NCBI GenBank assembly: GCA_018857735.1
Contig: JABMCL010002055.1
Location: 1,565,001-1,629,000 of the forward strand
Length of the DNA: 64,000 bases
DNA from: Alviniconcha marisindica
Taxonomy: Eukaryota; Mollusca; Gastropoda; Provannidae
Direction of reading: 5' to 3'
A program made the position numbers and the translations under genes. The notes under the pieces were generated by a model. That model was not told the origin of the DNA. It ran no database searches and worked only from the letters and a program-made list of their open reading frames with translations. This document shows positions 49,955 through 62,141 of the stretch, piece after piece (the first letter of the stretch is position 1; the number at the start of each line of letters is the position of its first letter).

Positions 49955-50690
49955 TACCTGTTTGACCTATCAGTCACATCTCCTGGCCTGACTGTTTCAC
50001 ATTACGCTGACTGTTTGACCTATCAGTCACATCTCCAGGCCTGGCTGTTTCACATTACGCGGACTGTTTAACCTATCAGTCACATCTCCTGGCCTGACTG
50101 TTTCACATTACGCGGACTGTTTAACCTAACAGTCGCATCTCCTGGCCTGACTGTTTCACATTACGCTGACTGTTTGACCTATCAGTCACATCTCCTGGCC
50201 TGACTGTTTCACATTACGCTGTTTGACCTATCAGTCACATCTCCTGGCCTGGCTGTTTGACCTATCAGTCCTGGCCTGACTGTTCCACATTACGCTGACT
50301 GTTTGACTTATCAGTCACATCTCCTGGCCTGTTTCACATTACGCTGACTGTTTGACCTATCAGTCACATCTCTTGGCCTGACTGTTTGACCTATCAGTCC
50401 TGGCCTGACTGTTCCACATTGCGCTGACTGTTTGACCTATCAGTCACATCTCCTGGCCTGACTGTTTCACATTACGCTGTTTGACCTATCAGTCACATCT
50501 CCTGGCCTGTTTCACATTGCTCTGACTGTTTGACCTATCAGTCACATCTCCTGGCCTGACTGTTTCACATTACGCTGTTTGACCTATCAGTCACATCTCC
50601 TGGCCTGTTTCACATTACGCTGACTGTTTGACCTATCAGTCACATCTCCTGGCCTGACTGTTTCACATTACGCTGACTGTATGGATAAAA
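49955..50690. repeat. About 53-bp minisatellite, about 15 copies
   Basis: Units of GACTGTTTGACCTATCAGTC, ACATCTCCTGGCCTGACTG and TTTCACATTACGCT with frequent internal deletions. From 50.7 to 51.6 kb I see no feature. Confidence 0.93.
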
Positions 50691-51664
50691 ATTACGGCTG
50701 ATGGATGGAAAACCCGATTCAGTGACTAGTGTATCAAATGATGCACGTGGTGACGGGATTAATTGTGGACTGGCTCTTACAGCAGCCAAGTGGAGTACTG
50801 GCGTAGATCATCACTGAGACAAACTATATACCGATAATGACTGTTGGCAAAGTTCTTGCTCAGAGAAAACAGTGTGCACGTGCAGAGACACATGAAGCTG
50901 GAAACCGGACGCAGTAAACATGTCCCCTCTGCTGAGAACTCTGAATTGTCAAAAAGGACTGAAACAAGAATGACTGCTAGCGTTCTAAAACAAGGTCCAA
51001 ACAATCACAAAAGGTTTAAAAAACAAAACAAAACAAAAACCGCTGTTTATTAGGACAGTTTCCTGTTGTGTTGTGTTGTGTTGTGTTCTAACAAACAGTG
51101 TTCTTTTGAACCTTTTATGTGTTTGGACCTCGTCAAAACGTTCGTGATGCTCGGAGCAGGTTTAAAATAATTTTGTATGTTTCGCCTGCTGCCAAGAATT
51201 CTGCCCTTTCGGTTCATTCAGCTTGACTCAGATTTGTCCCCCCCAGTCCTCTTGCTACGTAAAATGAAGCGTGCTAGCAGTGAATGAGATACTTTATCTG
51301 TGGTTTCAGTCCCGACTCGTCTTTCGCTCTAATGCGACCTACCTTTTCTGTTGACTGAATGTTAAATACCGCTGCCCAGACGAAGACACTCAATTCTCGG
51401 TTTAAAAATACCATACGTAACTCAGTGTACAGAAGTTCAGCTCTCATGGTAACAGTAAACTTGCAGATATTCCCCACCACACACAAAAAGGTTAAATGTT
51501 ATAGCTGCCCCCGTCCCCTCCAACATATAGACTGATGCGAAAGTATTATAGCTACGTTCTTCATGTGATGTTAAAACGTCATATCTGTGTGCGTACGTGC
51601 GCGTTACATTGAGACAGAGAAAGCGCAGGGGTATGTGCATTACAAAGAGACAAAACGAGAGAGA

Positions 51665-51723
51665 CGGATAGACAGACAGACAGACAGGCAGGCAGGCACA
51701 GAGAGACAGACAGACGGATGGAC

Positions 51724-51761
<38 letters not shown>

Positions 51762-51960
51762 AGAGAGAGAGAGAGACAGACAGACAGAGACGGAGAGACA
51801 GAGACAGAGAGAATCACATACACACACGGCCATATAGTGAGTGAGTGAGACAGACTGACAGACAGACAGACAGAGACAGAGAGACACAGAGAGACAGACA
51901 GTGACAGAGACAGACAGAGATCAGATAATACTTTATTACACAAGTATAAAAATTTAAACA
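51665..51960. repeat. (GACA)/(GGCA)n microsatellite
   Basis: Compound tetranucleotide repeat followed by AGATAATACTTTATTACACA, possibly another minus-oriented retroposon end. Confidence 0.85.
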
Positions 51961-52440
51961 CAAGTCGGCCTTTCTCCAAATCTGTCCCGGATGACAAACA
52001 TAGCAACACCCAATACGTCAAACAAGAATACAAATAACTGCGGCAAACTAAAATACATTTACTGTCTAAAACGTTGCAACACACAAACTCAGCAAAGTAA
52101 GACAAATGCAAATCTGAATTTTCAGGAGAGAGAGAGAGAATTACAAAATCATTTTAAGCGAATAAAGGAAAGCGAAAGAAGTGGATATCTCTCTATCTCT
52201 ATATAACGTATAAAACAAGATCACATCTAGCAAGATTGGAAGTTAAATGACGACAGAGAGAGAGCGAGCGTATTTGCACATATAGCATTTAAAACAAATG
52301 TTCTCTATTCACCATGATCCAAGGATGTCAAACACAGCCATTTTGTTTTGCCATCAGATTACAAGAAACATACACTAATGCACTCACAGACAGACACATC
52401 ATACACCACCACTACCACTGCCTACCTACCTAACAACATC

Positions 52441-52442
<2 letters not shown>

Positions 52443-52530
<88 letters not shown>
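52443..52530. repeat. (CA)n microsatellite
   Basis: About 43 CA units with one interruption. From 51.96 to 53.09 kb nothing else is visible. Confidence 0.95.
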
Positions 52531-52532
<2 letters not shown>

Positions 52533-53095
52533 CACGCGCCTGGATGCATAGCACACAAATAACAGAATATTCAAAGGTGAATGTTTATTTTGAAAAGACA
52601 GAAGAAAAAACACCCTACCGACAGCAAAGACGGCAAAACGGGCCAAATGGACAACAGCAGTGCGATGAAATCCTAACGCATTCAACGCCGATTCCAAATG
52701 AACACAGTGGTGCAATAAAATCCTAATACAACAATAAGAGAGACAACGAATCAACGCGAAACACCAAAAGACTGAACAAAGTGAAACAAACAGAAACACA
52801 GAAGGAAACAACGGCAATTATACTTGTAACATGATACGACAATCTTGTCCACCCCCAAAAGGGCTGTAATGTCACAGGACTGACTTGGGTATAAATTTTG
52901 TTGTTATTGTTTTTATCTCCTTCTAGCATATGTATATTGCTACGTTTTAAAATGAACTTTCAATATGTGCATACAATACTGATATCGACCGCTAGAGACC
53001 GAGCCAGTGACATAATGGTATAATGTGTATACACATTTGTGATACCCATGTGTTCAAAACCTACTATTGCTAGCAAATTCTGTAACCTCTTCCCC

Positions 53096-53160
53096 CACCC
53101 GCCCTGATATAACCGTACTAGCTGACTGGGTGTAAAACACCGAGTTACTTACTTACTTAC
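53096..53160 (-). mobile_element. Dispersed repeat end (TTATATCAGG family, reverse)
   Basis: CCCTGATATAACCGTACTAG, then TGGGTGTAAAACACC followed by a (TTAC)n tail, giving the 3' end of this family. Confidence 0.6.
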
Positions 53161-53335
53161 TCCCCCCCCCCCCCCACCCACCCCCCCCTTCCCCGACTTG
53201 TTCTTATTCAGTTGACCATTGCTCTGCTGTTGTGTGTGTGTGTGTGTGTGTGTGTGGTGTGGTGTGGTGTGGTGGTTTTGTGTGGTTGTGTGTGTTTGTT
53301 GGTTTTGTGTGTGTGTGTGTGTGTTGTGTTTGTTG

Positions 53336-53374
<39 letters not shown>

Positions 53375-53387
53375 GTGTGTGTGTGTG

Positions 53388-53430
<43 letters not shown>

Positions 53431-53440
53431 TGTGTGTAAT
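53161..53440. repeat. Poly-C and (TG)n microsatellite
   Basis: Poly-C at 53162-53190 and a long imperfect TG run from 53229. Confidence 0.93.
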
Positions 53441-53654
53441 ATAGGTCTTACCGGTTTAGCTTTTTGTGATTTGAATTGCTTGTAGTCATTGTTATTGTTG
53501 TTTTCCGCTTGAGGTGTATCAACGTGAATGTAGCTTGTATTTAAAGAGGAATGTTCGCTGTGGAAGAGGAAGAGGAATGTTCGCTGTGTGACGAGTCCCA
53601 TATCAGGATTACTTTCAGCTATAGTAATCTTCCTGAAATGACCAACTCCATTTT

Positions 53655-54345
53655 TTAAATCCCTGAAGTGGGAGTGCAGCTGCCGAAGTGGCGGGTACCA
53701 CCCCAGTAAACATGCCGGATCCGATCCGGAAGCGTTTGGGTTACGGCCAGTTATGGCCATTACGGCCGGTTCATGGCCAGCGTGCAGCCAGAATCGGGCT
53801 GGACAGTATATGCCGGATCCGACTTCCCGCATCCGTTTCAGCTCCGTTTTTCCAGAGAAGGCATGGATCATATTGTGCAAAACCGACCCGGATCTGATCT
53901 GGATGGCCTGGTCAGGGTTTGCCCAAACGCATCTGGTCTAGAAGCAGGCTGGTATGCAGGAATCATCTGGTCCAGTTTCTGGCAGGACGCACCCGGCCCG
54001 CTACCAGTTTCCGACTTTTTGACTCGGCCCCGTTCATCCACAAACGACCCGAACAGTATTGTGCAAAACCAGCCCGGTTCCGGTTTAGTTCTGGCTGATT
54101 GTGCCATGTTTTGGCCAAATTGATCCGGTCCGGAAGCAAGCCGGTGTACAAGAATCGTCCGGCTCGCTTCTGGCCAATGCTTCCCACCTGATCCGGACCG
54201 GATCCGGCATGTTCACTGGGACCGCGCTTGTATACATGTATGATAGTATGTACAGGTGTGGGGAAACGGCAGCACACGTTACCATCTCACCTAACACTAG
54301 GTCAACCTCAGGGTTTTAGATGAGGAGCGCTAACAAACAACCATC
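53655..54345. mobile_element. Dispersed repeat split by a TIR insertion
   Basis: The two halves (53655-53701 and 54221-54345) together match the element at 27476-27663. The left half has CCTGAAGTGGGAGTGCAGC, the right GTATGTACAGGTGTGGGGAA and GCTAACAAACAAC. Confidence 0.7.
53702..54220. mobile_element. 519-bp terminal-inverted-repeat element (MITE-like)
   Basis: The ends CCCAGTAAACATGCCGGATC (left) and its near-perfect reverse complement at 54193-54220 form inverted repeats of about 28 bp with two mismatches. The flanks ACCAC and ACCGC may be an imperfect 5-bp target duplication. The interior is GC-rich, unlike its surroundings, with two internal related blocks (around 53930-53990 and 54115-54175). 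There is no transposase-like reading frame, so it is non-autonomous. Superfamily not recognised. Confidence 0.7.
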
Positions 54346-54619
54346 AGGAATGAGTCAGCTGTTCTCGGTTACAGATATCAGTGCTCGCCACACCACCATC
54401 CCTGCCGTTGTTGTCATCCTCGTAGTCCTCATCATCATCACCATTTCCAGCACTACACGCAATGACTGACATCGCTGTTAGCGTCAGCGTAATTACCGCA
54501 GGATACCTGAACAGCTGTTCATGTACAGCTGAACAGTTGTTCAGGTAACCTGAAGTAATGATGCGGATGCTAAACTCTCCAAACTGCCATCTTCGTCGTC
54601 ATCGTGATCACCTTCACCA

Positions 54620-55009
54620 CCACCGTCACGTACCATCATAATTATCATCACCACTACCGTCCTCGTCATTATCAACGTCGTCCAAGGGTCGGCGGCTGCC
54701 GTGAGGGCTTAAGAAGACTGTTGACGTCAGCACGGTCCAGGGTAGACGTTCGCACCCCCCCCCCCCCCCCATCCCGTCATCATTGTTGTGAGGGCCGCAG
54801 AAGGCTGCTGACGTCATCAGTCCTGATAAACGTTTGCAATGTCGTCGTCCCCCCCCCCTCCCCTCCTCCCCCCCCCCCCTCCATCATCATCATCATCATG
54901 TTTTGAGAGCCGCGGAAGTCTGCTAACGTCATCACAGTCCCGGTAGACGTTCGCAACGTCCCCACTCCCCTCGCCCCCCCCCCCCCCCCCCCACCAGCGC
55001 GCCTCGCAC

Positions 55010-55094
<85 letters not shown>

Positions 55095-55330
55095 TCAAAC
55101 AGACGTTGGCAACGTCCCTCTCCATCTCCCCACCAACGTCTTCACTGCTTCACTGGGCCTCAGTCTCACGTAGCGGATTATGACGGCTCCTCTGAGACAG
55201 CGACGGGGGGGGGGGGGGGGGGGGGGGGGGCTCTGTCTCCCATACTTCTCCATCATCATCATTGCTGCGAGGGCGGCGGAAGACTGCTGACGCTGTCACG
55301 GTCCAGGTAGACGTTCGCAACGTCGCCACC
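54620..55330. repeat. Tandemly duplicated exon/intron fragments
   Basis: Four or five diverged units of roughly 90-130 bp repeat the sequence around the donor of the 55.4-kb exon (GAGGGC[GC]GCGGAAGACTGC, TGACGTCATC, AGACGTTCGCAACGTC). One unit at about 55095-55203 includes a copy of the exon start (minus-strand SLSQRSRHNPLRETEAQ then stop), a pseudo-exon. Poly-C/G and (CA)n tracts separate units. Confidence 0.75.
55015..55092. repeat. (CA)n microsatellite
   Basis: CA run inside the duplicated exon region. Confidence 0.95.
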
Positions 55331-55459
55331 TCCCCGCCTCTCACGGTTCAAACAGACGTCCCGCTCTAACTCCCAGATGTCTTCACAGCCTCGCTGGGCC
55401 CGCAGTCTCATGTAGCGAACGTGACGGATCCTCTGAGACAGCGACTTCGTGAACATTTT
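55330..55459 (-). CDS. Unrecognised gene, exon 3 (module 1, basic part)
   Basis: Acceptor TTCGGCAG|AAAATG, phase 0. It encodes KMFTKSLSQRIRHVRYMRLR then an acidic/basic tail, and leaves in phase 1 either at GGGGAG|GTGGCG (55330) or a little earlier at AACC|GTGAGA; both keep phase 1. Its start follows the Pro-Trp end of the 57.5-kb exon, just as the 44.8-kb exon follows the 46.6-kb exon. Confidence 0.65.
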
Positions 55460-55530
55460 CTGCCGAAAAGACAGCGAGAAGGAAACAATATGAACGACGA
55501 CAGCGGAAAAACAAAACAACAACGAACACC

Positions 55531-55531
<1 letters not shown>

Positions 55532-55609
<78 letters not shown>
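55532..55609. repeat. (CA)n microsatellite
   Basis: About 38 CA units in the intron just upstream of exon 3. From 55.75 to 56.35 kb there is a loose repeat of AGTACCACACCAGATCTACT-type sequence (about 45-90 bp spacing). Confidence 0.92.
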
Positions 55610-55611
<2 letters not shown>

Positions 55612-55754
55612 CAAAACAAACAAACAAACAAAAAACATATATAAATATATGCCAAGAGTAGTATGTTCCACCGACTTCCGGTTCAACATATCCTTAGTTT
55701 CTAACCTGTTTCCGTTTTTGTTCCGATGTGAGTAAGTTTTTGTCACAAGCCTAC

Positions 55755-56180
55755 AGAAAAACACATCAGTACCACGACAGATCTACTCTATTATACAAAA
55801 GTCTGCAGACAAACACATCAGTACCGTGACAAATCTACTCTATACAAGTCTACAGACAGTACTTCATCAGATCTAGGCCTACTCTATGAAAAAAGCTTCA
55901 GAAAAACAACAAAAAGAACCACAAACGACAACAAAGAAACAGCAACAAAGTTTCACATCAGTACCACACCAGATCTACTTCATAAAAAGGCTACAAACAC
56001 TTGACGTCAGATCTACTCCGTACATAAAGCTTCAGACATATACATCATGATCAGTACCACAAATCTACTTCTGCAGACAAACGCGTCAGTACCACACCAG
56101 ACCTACTCTGCAGAAAGGGTTACACATAAATAATCCGTACCTCATCAGATCGAGGCCTACTCCATACATATTCCATAATT
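55755..56180. repeat. Diverged repeats with CAGTACCAC...GATCTACT
   Basis: Seven or so spaced occurrences of ACATCAGTACCACACCAGATC-like sequence with CTGCAGACAAACAC. The array is old and degenerate. Confidence 0.6.
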
Positions 56181-56408
56181 TTTAAAGGCTACAAAAAGAA
56201 AAAGAAGAAGAAGAAGAAGAAGAACAACAACAACAACAAACAACCAAAAGGAAAAAAGAAAAGACAAACTACAACAATAACAAACAACCCACAAACTAAG
56301 TCAGTGTCACATCATGTCTACTTGACAAAGGAGAACATACAAACACATCAGTACAACCTCACAGTCAATCAGTATTTTATTTCTGTTCACAGCAAGGTGA
56401 TGCTAGAC

Positions 56409-56409
<1 letters not shown>

Positions 56410-56439
<30 letters not shown>

Positions 56440-56463
56440 CCCCACCCCACCCCCACCCCCGCC
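56410..56463. repeat. Poly-C tract
   Basis: C homopolymer with a few A interruptions. Confidence 0.9.
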
Positions 56464-56766
56464 CCACCAATTTAAAAATCATATAATATTAAACAACAAT
56501 TAAATTATATATTAGTAACTTACCAACAGGACTATTAACAATCAATTTAACAACTGAAGTACCCACTCAAACTACTGCATACAAAACGGCTACAGAAAAC
56601 ACCAGTACCAGTTCAGCTGAGATCAAGATGGTAATGTATGCACTCTGGGACGTCCTTGGTTTGAGCCCGCAGGCAAGTGTCTAAAGCCTCTCAGGACTTA
56701 ATCCAGTCCTTCCGAGCACACCAGTGACTCAGATTAGATCGACTCTACTGAAAGGTCGACAGACAG

Positions 56767-57074
56767 ACCAAGGTCGGGGTTGGTAAGCGGAAGGACCTCG
56801 GTTCGATACCGCTTCGGCTCTCCTTTTTCTTCAAAAAGGTTGTGGTTTGTGGACACCGTCTTGCGACTTTGTCCATCACTTCCTACTGAAACATTAAAAT
56901 GGCTCTCACCGCTGCCCATCTTAATGCAGGAATCGTTCTGGTGGTGACAGTGTAGCGATAGGTATATAATCTCCCTCTTCCCCCACCTCCATACCCCCTT
57001 CTCCCCGTCCCTAATAAGCCTTATGGCTTCTGTGGACGTTAAGTACCTTGTTTACTTTTACTTACCAAGGTCGG
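56767..57074 (+). mobile_element. 5'-truncated SINE with target-site duplication
   Basis: The SINE occupies 56778-57063, flanked by perfect 11-bp repeats ACCAAGGTCGG (56767-56777 and 57064-57074). It begins inside the tRNA-like head after the A box, keeps the B box (GGTTCGATACC), body, C-rich stretch and AATAAGCCTTATG tail, and ends in TTTACTTTTACTT. Confidence 0.8.
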
Positions 57075-57295
57075 CAGGAAAGAACAAGTGGTCGTGTCGA
57101 AAAGGCCTGGTTATTGTCCCCGAGTTACTGATAAATACATTTTGATACGTACAACTACAAGGACAGTCGCGATACGTACAGTTATATGCAACGAAGTTTA
57201 TCTTCGAACTAACGTCACGTTACAAGGTACACATACACCCATGAATGCATGCGAAGAAGAGTGGGGTATAGAGCGAGCTATGTAATGCATGATTA

Positions 57296-57378
57296 AATTA
57301 GGTTGTGTGCTGTTGTAATTTTTCCTGTACAGCGCTCTGAGCCTCACGTATGTACCAAAGAGGGATTCAGCGCGAGTA
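57296..57378. mobile_element. Dispersed repeat (GCGCT.TGAGCCTCA family)
   Basis: ATTAAATTAGGTTGTGTGCT, then ACAGCGCTCTGAGCCTCACG and GGGATTCAGCGC. A second copy is at 58185-58290. Confidence 0.55.
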
Positions 57379-57467
57379 GTACACAACACATGCATACATT
57401 CAGACTACGAATGCACACACATACAATCACAGACAAAAAGAAGAGAAGAACAAGTTTACAGACTTAC

Positions 57468-57706
57468 CCACGGTTTCTTGCCCGAACAGCCGATCCTTGG
57501 GTAGCGAGCGAAGAGCCTTTCGCCGATGTTCTGGTAGACGTTGCTCTCCTTCAGGCTGGGGTACTCCCGCAGGTAGAAGCGAGCCGCCTCCTTCACGGCC
57601 CTCAGCCAGATGCCGCGCGGAATCTCCTCCGAACCTTCCAGGAAGCCGCGCACCACCGTACTGAACTCTGGGAGCGGAAGCTGCGCCATCTTGTCAGCCG
57701 ACATGT
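57468..57706 (-). CDS. Unrecognised gene, exon 2 (module 1, Tyr/Trp domain)
   Basis: Acceptor TTTTGCAG|ACATGT, phase 1; donor CCGTGG|GTAAGT, phase 0. It encodes LPLPEFSTVVRGFL, WLRAVKEAARFYLREYPSL and VYQNIGERLFARYPRIG, then CSGKKPW. GC-rich, codon-like bias and close paralogy to the 46.6-kb exon (same phases, same end residue) argue that it is real. A second ATG (residue 6 of the open frame) exists, but the acceptor suggests an internal exon. Confidence 0.72.
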
Positions 57707-58099
57707 CTGCAAAACGGCACGGTGGAAATGAAATTGGTTTTCAAGTCATGGGCCTACATAAAAACATGCAGTCACCCCCCGAATGTCTGTTCTATTATGT
57801 ATTTATTTAACACTTTATCAATCCCTTATGGGAAAATCGGCCCGCCATACCCTGAAGCTGCAAGAGCTGCGCTGTAAGAATAGCACCGCCGATCCAGTAC
57901 TGACCAGTGTGTTTTATATGGTGAAATATTTTGTAATAACAATGAATATTGTTTGGGTGTTGATTCGTTCCGGCATCGGCACTAGAATCGAGGAAATTCG
58001 CCGACCCAGCACCGGGCGAGATTTTACGTGTCAAATGCTTTTCCCGCAAATACAACCTGGAATACGTTTAGCATCCCCTTTCATTCATGCAGCTGCACT

Positions 58100-58152
58100 T
58101 CGACTTGGGGGGGGGGGGGGGTAGCCAATTGTGTGTGTGTGTGTGCGCGCGC
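58100..58152. repeat. Poly-G and TG/CG repeats
   Basis: Poly-G at 58106-58121 followed by TG and CG dinucleotides. Confidence 0.85.
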
Positions 58153-58184
58153 GCATGCGGTGAAGAGTTGGGGACAGAGTGCAT

Positions 58185-58290
58185 TATTAAATTAGGTTAT
58201 GTACTGTTGTATAGCGCTTTGAGCCTCACATAATTATCATAAAGGGATTCGGCGCATTAAAAATGCATTTATTAGATTATTATTATCATC
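58185..58290. mobile_element. Dispersed repeat (GCGCTTTGAGCCTCA family)
   Basis: TATTAAATTAGGTTATGTAC, GTATAGCGCTTTGAGCCTCA, GGGATTCGGCGC and an AT-rich (ATT)n tail. Confidence 0.6.
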
Positions 58291-59149
58291 GCCGGCTTTC
58301 CAGTGCGAGTAGGTGCTGGATCCCAAGCTTTAACGGGAACACAACAAAGTTGTAGTTAGTGAGTTACGTGACTGTTGCCCGGATTTGCCAGTAGTCGATC
58401 TCGCTGTTGTTTTGTGGTGGGAGGGAGATGACCCCAGAGTGTCTGCTTGGACTCTTTGACTCACATAATTATAATAAGTTTGCACGTTTTCTCCACGTTC
58501 TGGAATAAAACATTAATCACCTTTTATATATCACTATGTGATGAACCGTATGTATTAGATAGCCTACTAACGATGATCAAACACTTGCACAAGTACGTAA
58601 CACGGCGAGAGACCCTGACTGCTGTCTCCTGAAGGTTTTGTAGCACAGCTCAACCAAAAGCAGATAACTGTCCTAGCTCTGCATCTCATTTCCCCCCGTT
58701 TAACTGTTGTTTAAGTGTTGTTTTGTAGTTGTGTTTCGCATGTTGTGTTTTGTCCTAATAAATAGCGTTCTTTTGAACCTTTTATGTGTTTGGATTTTGT
58801 AGGCCATGTCAAGCGTTGTGTGTTGACTACAAAGCAAAGTCCTGCACTGTGACCTAAAATATCCACCACCGAGTCCGACAGCTGCTGATCACAAACTTCA
58901 AGCCCTGGTTACGACATCCTTACTCAAACCGAGTAAAAATTCCACCCGGAGAAACCGAAAATCGCTATATTAAACTTGCAAACTACTTTCTATTTCATGG
59001 CGAAAGAGACGCGAGTTCCAATCAGCTCTGCAAACACAACTGTCTTAAATGACGAAACTATCACTCGCCCTCTCAACCGTGCAATCAAAGGCGGTTAACA
59101 GCCTTTGGCTGACGTCACACGTATAACAAGGAACACAACATCACAGATC

Positions 59150-59494
59150 AATGTCAGTGGGTTTGGCCTAGCGGTAAGGCGAACCGTTAGGCTGGTAAGC
59201 AGTGGAACCTCGGTTCGGATCAATCTGCTTCGGCTCTCCTTTCTCTTCAAAAGGGTTGTGGTTTGTGAAGAGTCTTGTGACTTTGTCCCTCACAATTAAT
59301 GAAACATTAAAATGGTTCTCATCGCTTCTCACCCCAATGCAGGAGTAATTCTGGTGGTGATAGTGTAGAGATATATATATATATATATATAATCTCCTTC
59401 TTCCCCAACCTCCATACCCCCTCTTTTCCACCTTCTCCCCGTCCCTAATAAGCCTTATGGTTTCTGTGGACGTTAAGCACCATGTTTACTTACT
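59150..59494 (+). mobile_element. tRNA-derived SINE, full length
   Basis: The head has GGTTTGGCCTAGCGGTAAGG (A box) and CCTCGGTTCGGATC (B box). The body has TGAAACATTAAAATGGTTCT and AATGCAGGAGTAATTCTGG. Then an (AT)n, a C-rich stretch and the tail CGTCCCTAATAAGCCTTATG...GTTTACTTACT. About 340 bp, presumably mobilised by a LINE not seen here. Confidence 0.85.
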
Positions 59495-60147
59495 ATTTCA
59501 CAGATCTGTGGAGATAAAAAAAATTTTTTAATGATGACACTTTTGACAATTTTTTCTTCTTTGTCAACTTTCAAGAGATGACTGCATTATGCAGAGGCCT
59601 ACACCAGAATCGGTTAAGCGCTAATCTGCTAAGCAAACTTAAAGTTTCGAATACCTGTTGAACTGCGAGAATCCTCCTCCTCCCTACAGTCAACGACTCC
59701 CTGTGGCTTCCGATGAACTGGCTGGTTAGTTGGTTGGTTGATGGATTTGCTGCTTAGTTTCTAGGGTCTGTGACACTCAAAAGAATATTGAGTGACTGGA
59801 TACTGATGAAGACGTTGTAAAATGATAGCCTCTATATGCCAACTGGCCGATGGAATTACTCGTTTTATGATGAAAAAACAAATGCGTCACTGCAGGTGAT
59901 GAATTCCCCTTTCTCTTTTAACCCTTTCAAAGCTCATCTCAAAACTCACCTTTTCATGCTCCTTCCCGACCTGGTGTCCAGCCTAAACAAACCAAACGGA
60001 GTCGTCAACGTACGTAAGCGTATGTCTGCGTGCGCCCGTTTGTTTACATGTGAGTGAGGTGTTGATGGTTAATTGTTTTTAATTTATTTAACTATCTATT
60101 TAACTATGTCCAAAACGCTGTTTTTAGACAACCTTTACTTTTATACA

Positions 60148-60180
60148 GTTTACTCGTAATAATAATAATAATAATAGATA
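60148..60180. repeat. (AAT)n microsatellite
   Basis: Short AAT run followed by GTTCGTATAAAGCGAAC, possibly a retroposon end. From 59.5 to 60.65 kb no gene is visible. Confidence 0.7.
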
Positions 60181-60667
60181 GTTCGTATAAAGCGAACTGA
60201 ACTCATTGCGTTGTACAAACAACTTGCAAAACCACATTTCCATACATTTTAACAAAGAGAACCTTACGTATAGTATTCTACCATAACCACTTAACTAACA
60301 ATGACTATGTATCAATATACACAAAACACCCACACCTACACAAGGGAACACACGCGCACCAATCAGTCCCCCATCACCCACCAAATACGCATTACAATAA
60401 GTGGATTACCAATACTCTAGGTTAAGCTTTATGATTCAGTTCTTATTAATAGTATTAAATAGTATGTACTATTAACTGAATAGAGAGTTATCCATAGCTT
60501 ATGTTTGTCTGTAGTTTTAATTCCCACTCCCGCTTAACATTTTAAATTTAGATTTTTAATGTTTAAAGTTGTTGATGTCGTTGTAAAGTGTTGCGATGCA
60601 GCCCATGCAAGCATATATAGTGGCCATACAGTTTCTTTTATTATTATTTTCCTTCTTTCACACACGC

Positions 60668-60900
60668 ACCCCCCCCCCCCCCCCTTTCCACACACACACA
60701 CACCCCTCCTATCCCCCACGATCGGAACTGCTACCCCAAAATTAACAAGGTTAAGCAGACAACAGGAAAAAGCAAGACAGACAGACAGAGACAGACAGAA
60801 CAAAGATAAAAGAATACAAGCAAAAAAACACAAAGCAGGACAAAAAAGATACATCTCACCTAAAGATACATCACACACGCTCACCTAGGCGAGCGCGCGT

Positions 60901-60984
<84 letters not shown>

Positions 60985-60985
60985 G
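60668..60985. repeat. Poly-C and (CA)n tracts
   Basis: Poly-C at 60668-60685 and about 42 CA units at 60899-60983. From 60.99 to 61.98 kb I see only AT-rich sequence and a GTGC repeat at 61461-61500. Confidence 0.92.
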
Positions 60986-61460
60986 CCTATGCTGGATAAG
61001 AACCACAAAGAATAAATCTTTTCAAATGAATATAATTCAAGAAGAAAAAAGAAGCAACAGACCTCAAAAAAACGTGAAACGAAAGAAAAAAAGGAAGGAA
61101 TTCAAGCTGATGAAAGATAGGGAAAACAAACAGCAATGCGGGGTGTTAGGTGGTAAATAGCAAGGAAAGGGACTGGTTAAAAAGGTAAACACTTTAACAA
61201 GAAGAAACGAAGACAAGACAAACCGAAGAACGACTATAAACGATGCAAGTTTCGCTTTGCTTCGTCGTTTATTCCAAGTAAATCATGGTCATTGTCAAAA
61301 CCAGCCGGCGGTTTCATGTACAGGCAAATTCATTTCAACTTTTGTATTTTTAAAACGATATTATAATACAAACAGTAGTACTTCCATTTTTTTGTGACAG
61401 AAAAAAAGAGTATGTTTGGGCGTGCGTATATACATCTCTAACACACGTACGTACTGTGTG

Positions 61461-61500
61461 TATGTGTGTGCGTGCGTGCGTGCGTGCGTGCGTGCGTCTG
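61461..61500. repeat. (GTGC)n microsatellite
   Basis: Short tetranucleotide repeat. Confidence 0.85.
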
Positions 61501-62141
61501 TAGATTTACACATGAGTTTGTGTGGCGTATGATGTAATCACTGAAACCATGTCTCTGGTCATCTCAGCCTTGATTTCGCTCTAAACATTATGTCCATACT
61601 ACGAGGCGTGCCTCTGTTGAAGTCAATGTCCACCAAAAAAGAAAAAAAGAAAAAAAAGAGAGACACTTTTTAACAGTCACGGAAAATGCAGAAAATGGGG
61701 AGGTTTTTGTTTTGTTTACTGTTTGTGTTTGTTTTACAAAAATGAACACTCGGAGGAGAGAAACGCTTCCTTTGCGAATAGCACGTAAAGGGAAAAAATC
61801 CGTCCAGGAACATGAAGCATGGCGTCTTTGTCCTGTTCTGGGCAACGATGGCCATCATACTGACTGATGGCTTGGTCGACTGACTGTTTGGCTGATTGGT
61901 TGACTGGTTGATTGCTTCATTCAAAAACTGACCGCTTGGCTGACTTTTATGTCACTGAAAACTGTGCGTGATTAGTCCCCTCTTCAACTGTCCGATTTTC
62001 TTGCGGATGCCGATGCTGCCGGTTGATCTGAATCGTGGCACTGCTCTGCTGCCCTTTCAGAAGTCTCCCGCTGATCCTGATGCTGATCTGGACGCCGATA
62101 TCTGCCTGGCGCTACTCCAGACATCGGTGGACCAGATTTAC

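Noticed and set aside
61984..62141. C-terminal extension to TGA as the definite exon end
   Set aside because: Possible, but the phase-1 donor at 62142 links to the next exon and the extension looks compositionally less constrained; kept only as an alternative.
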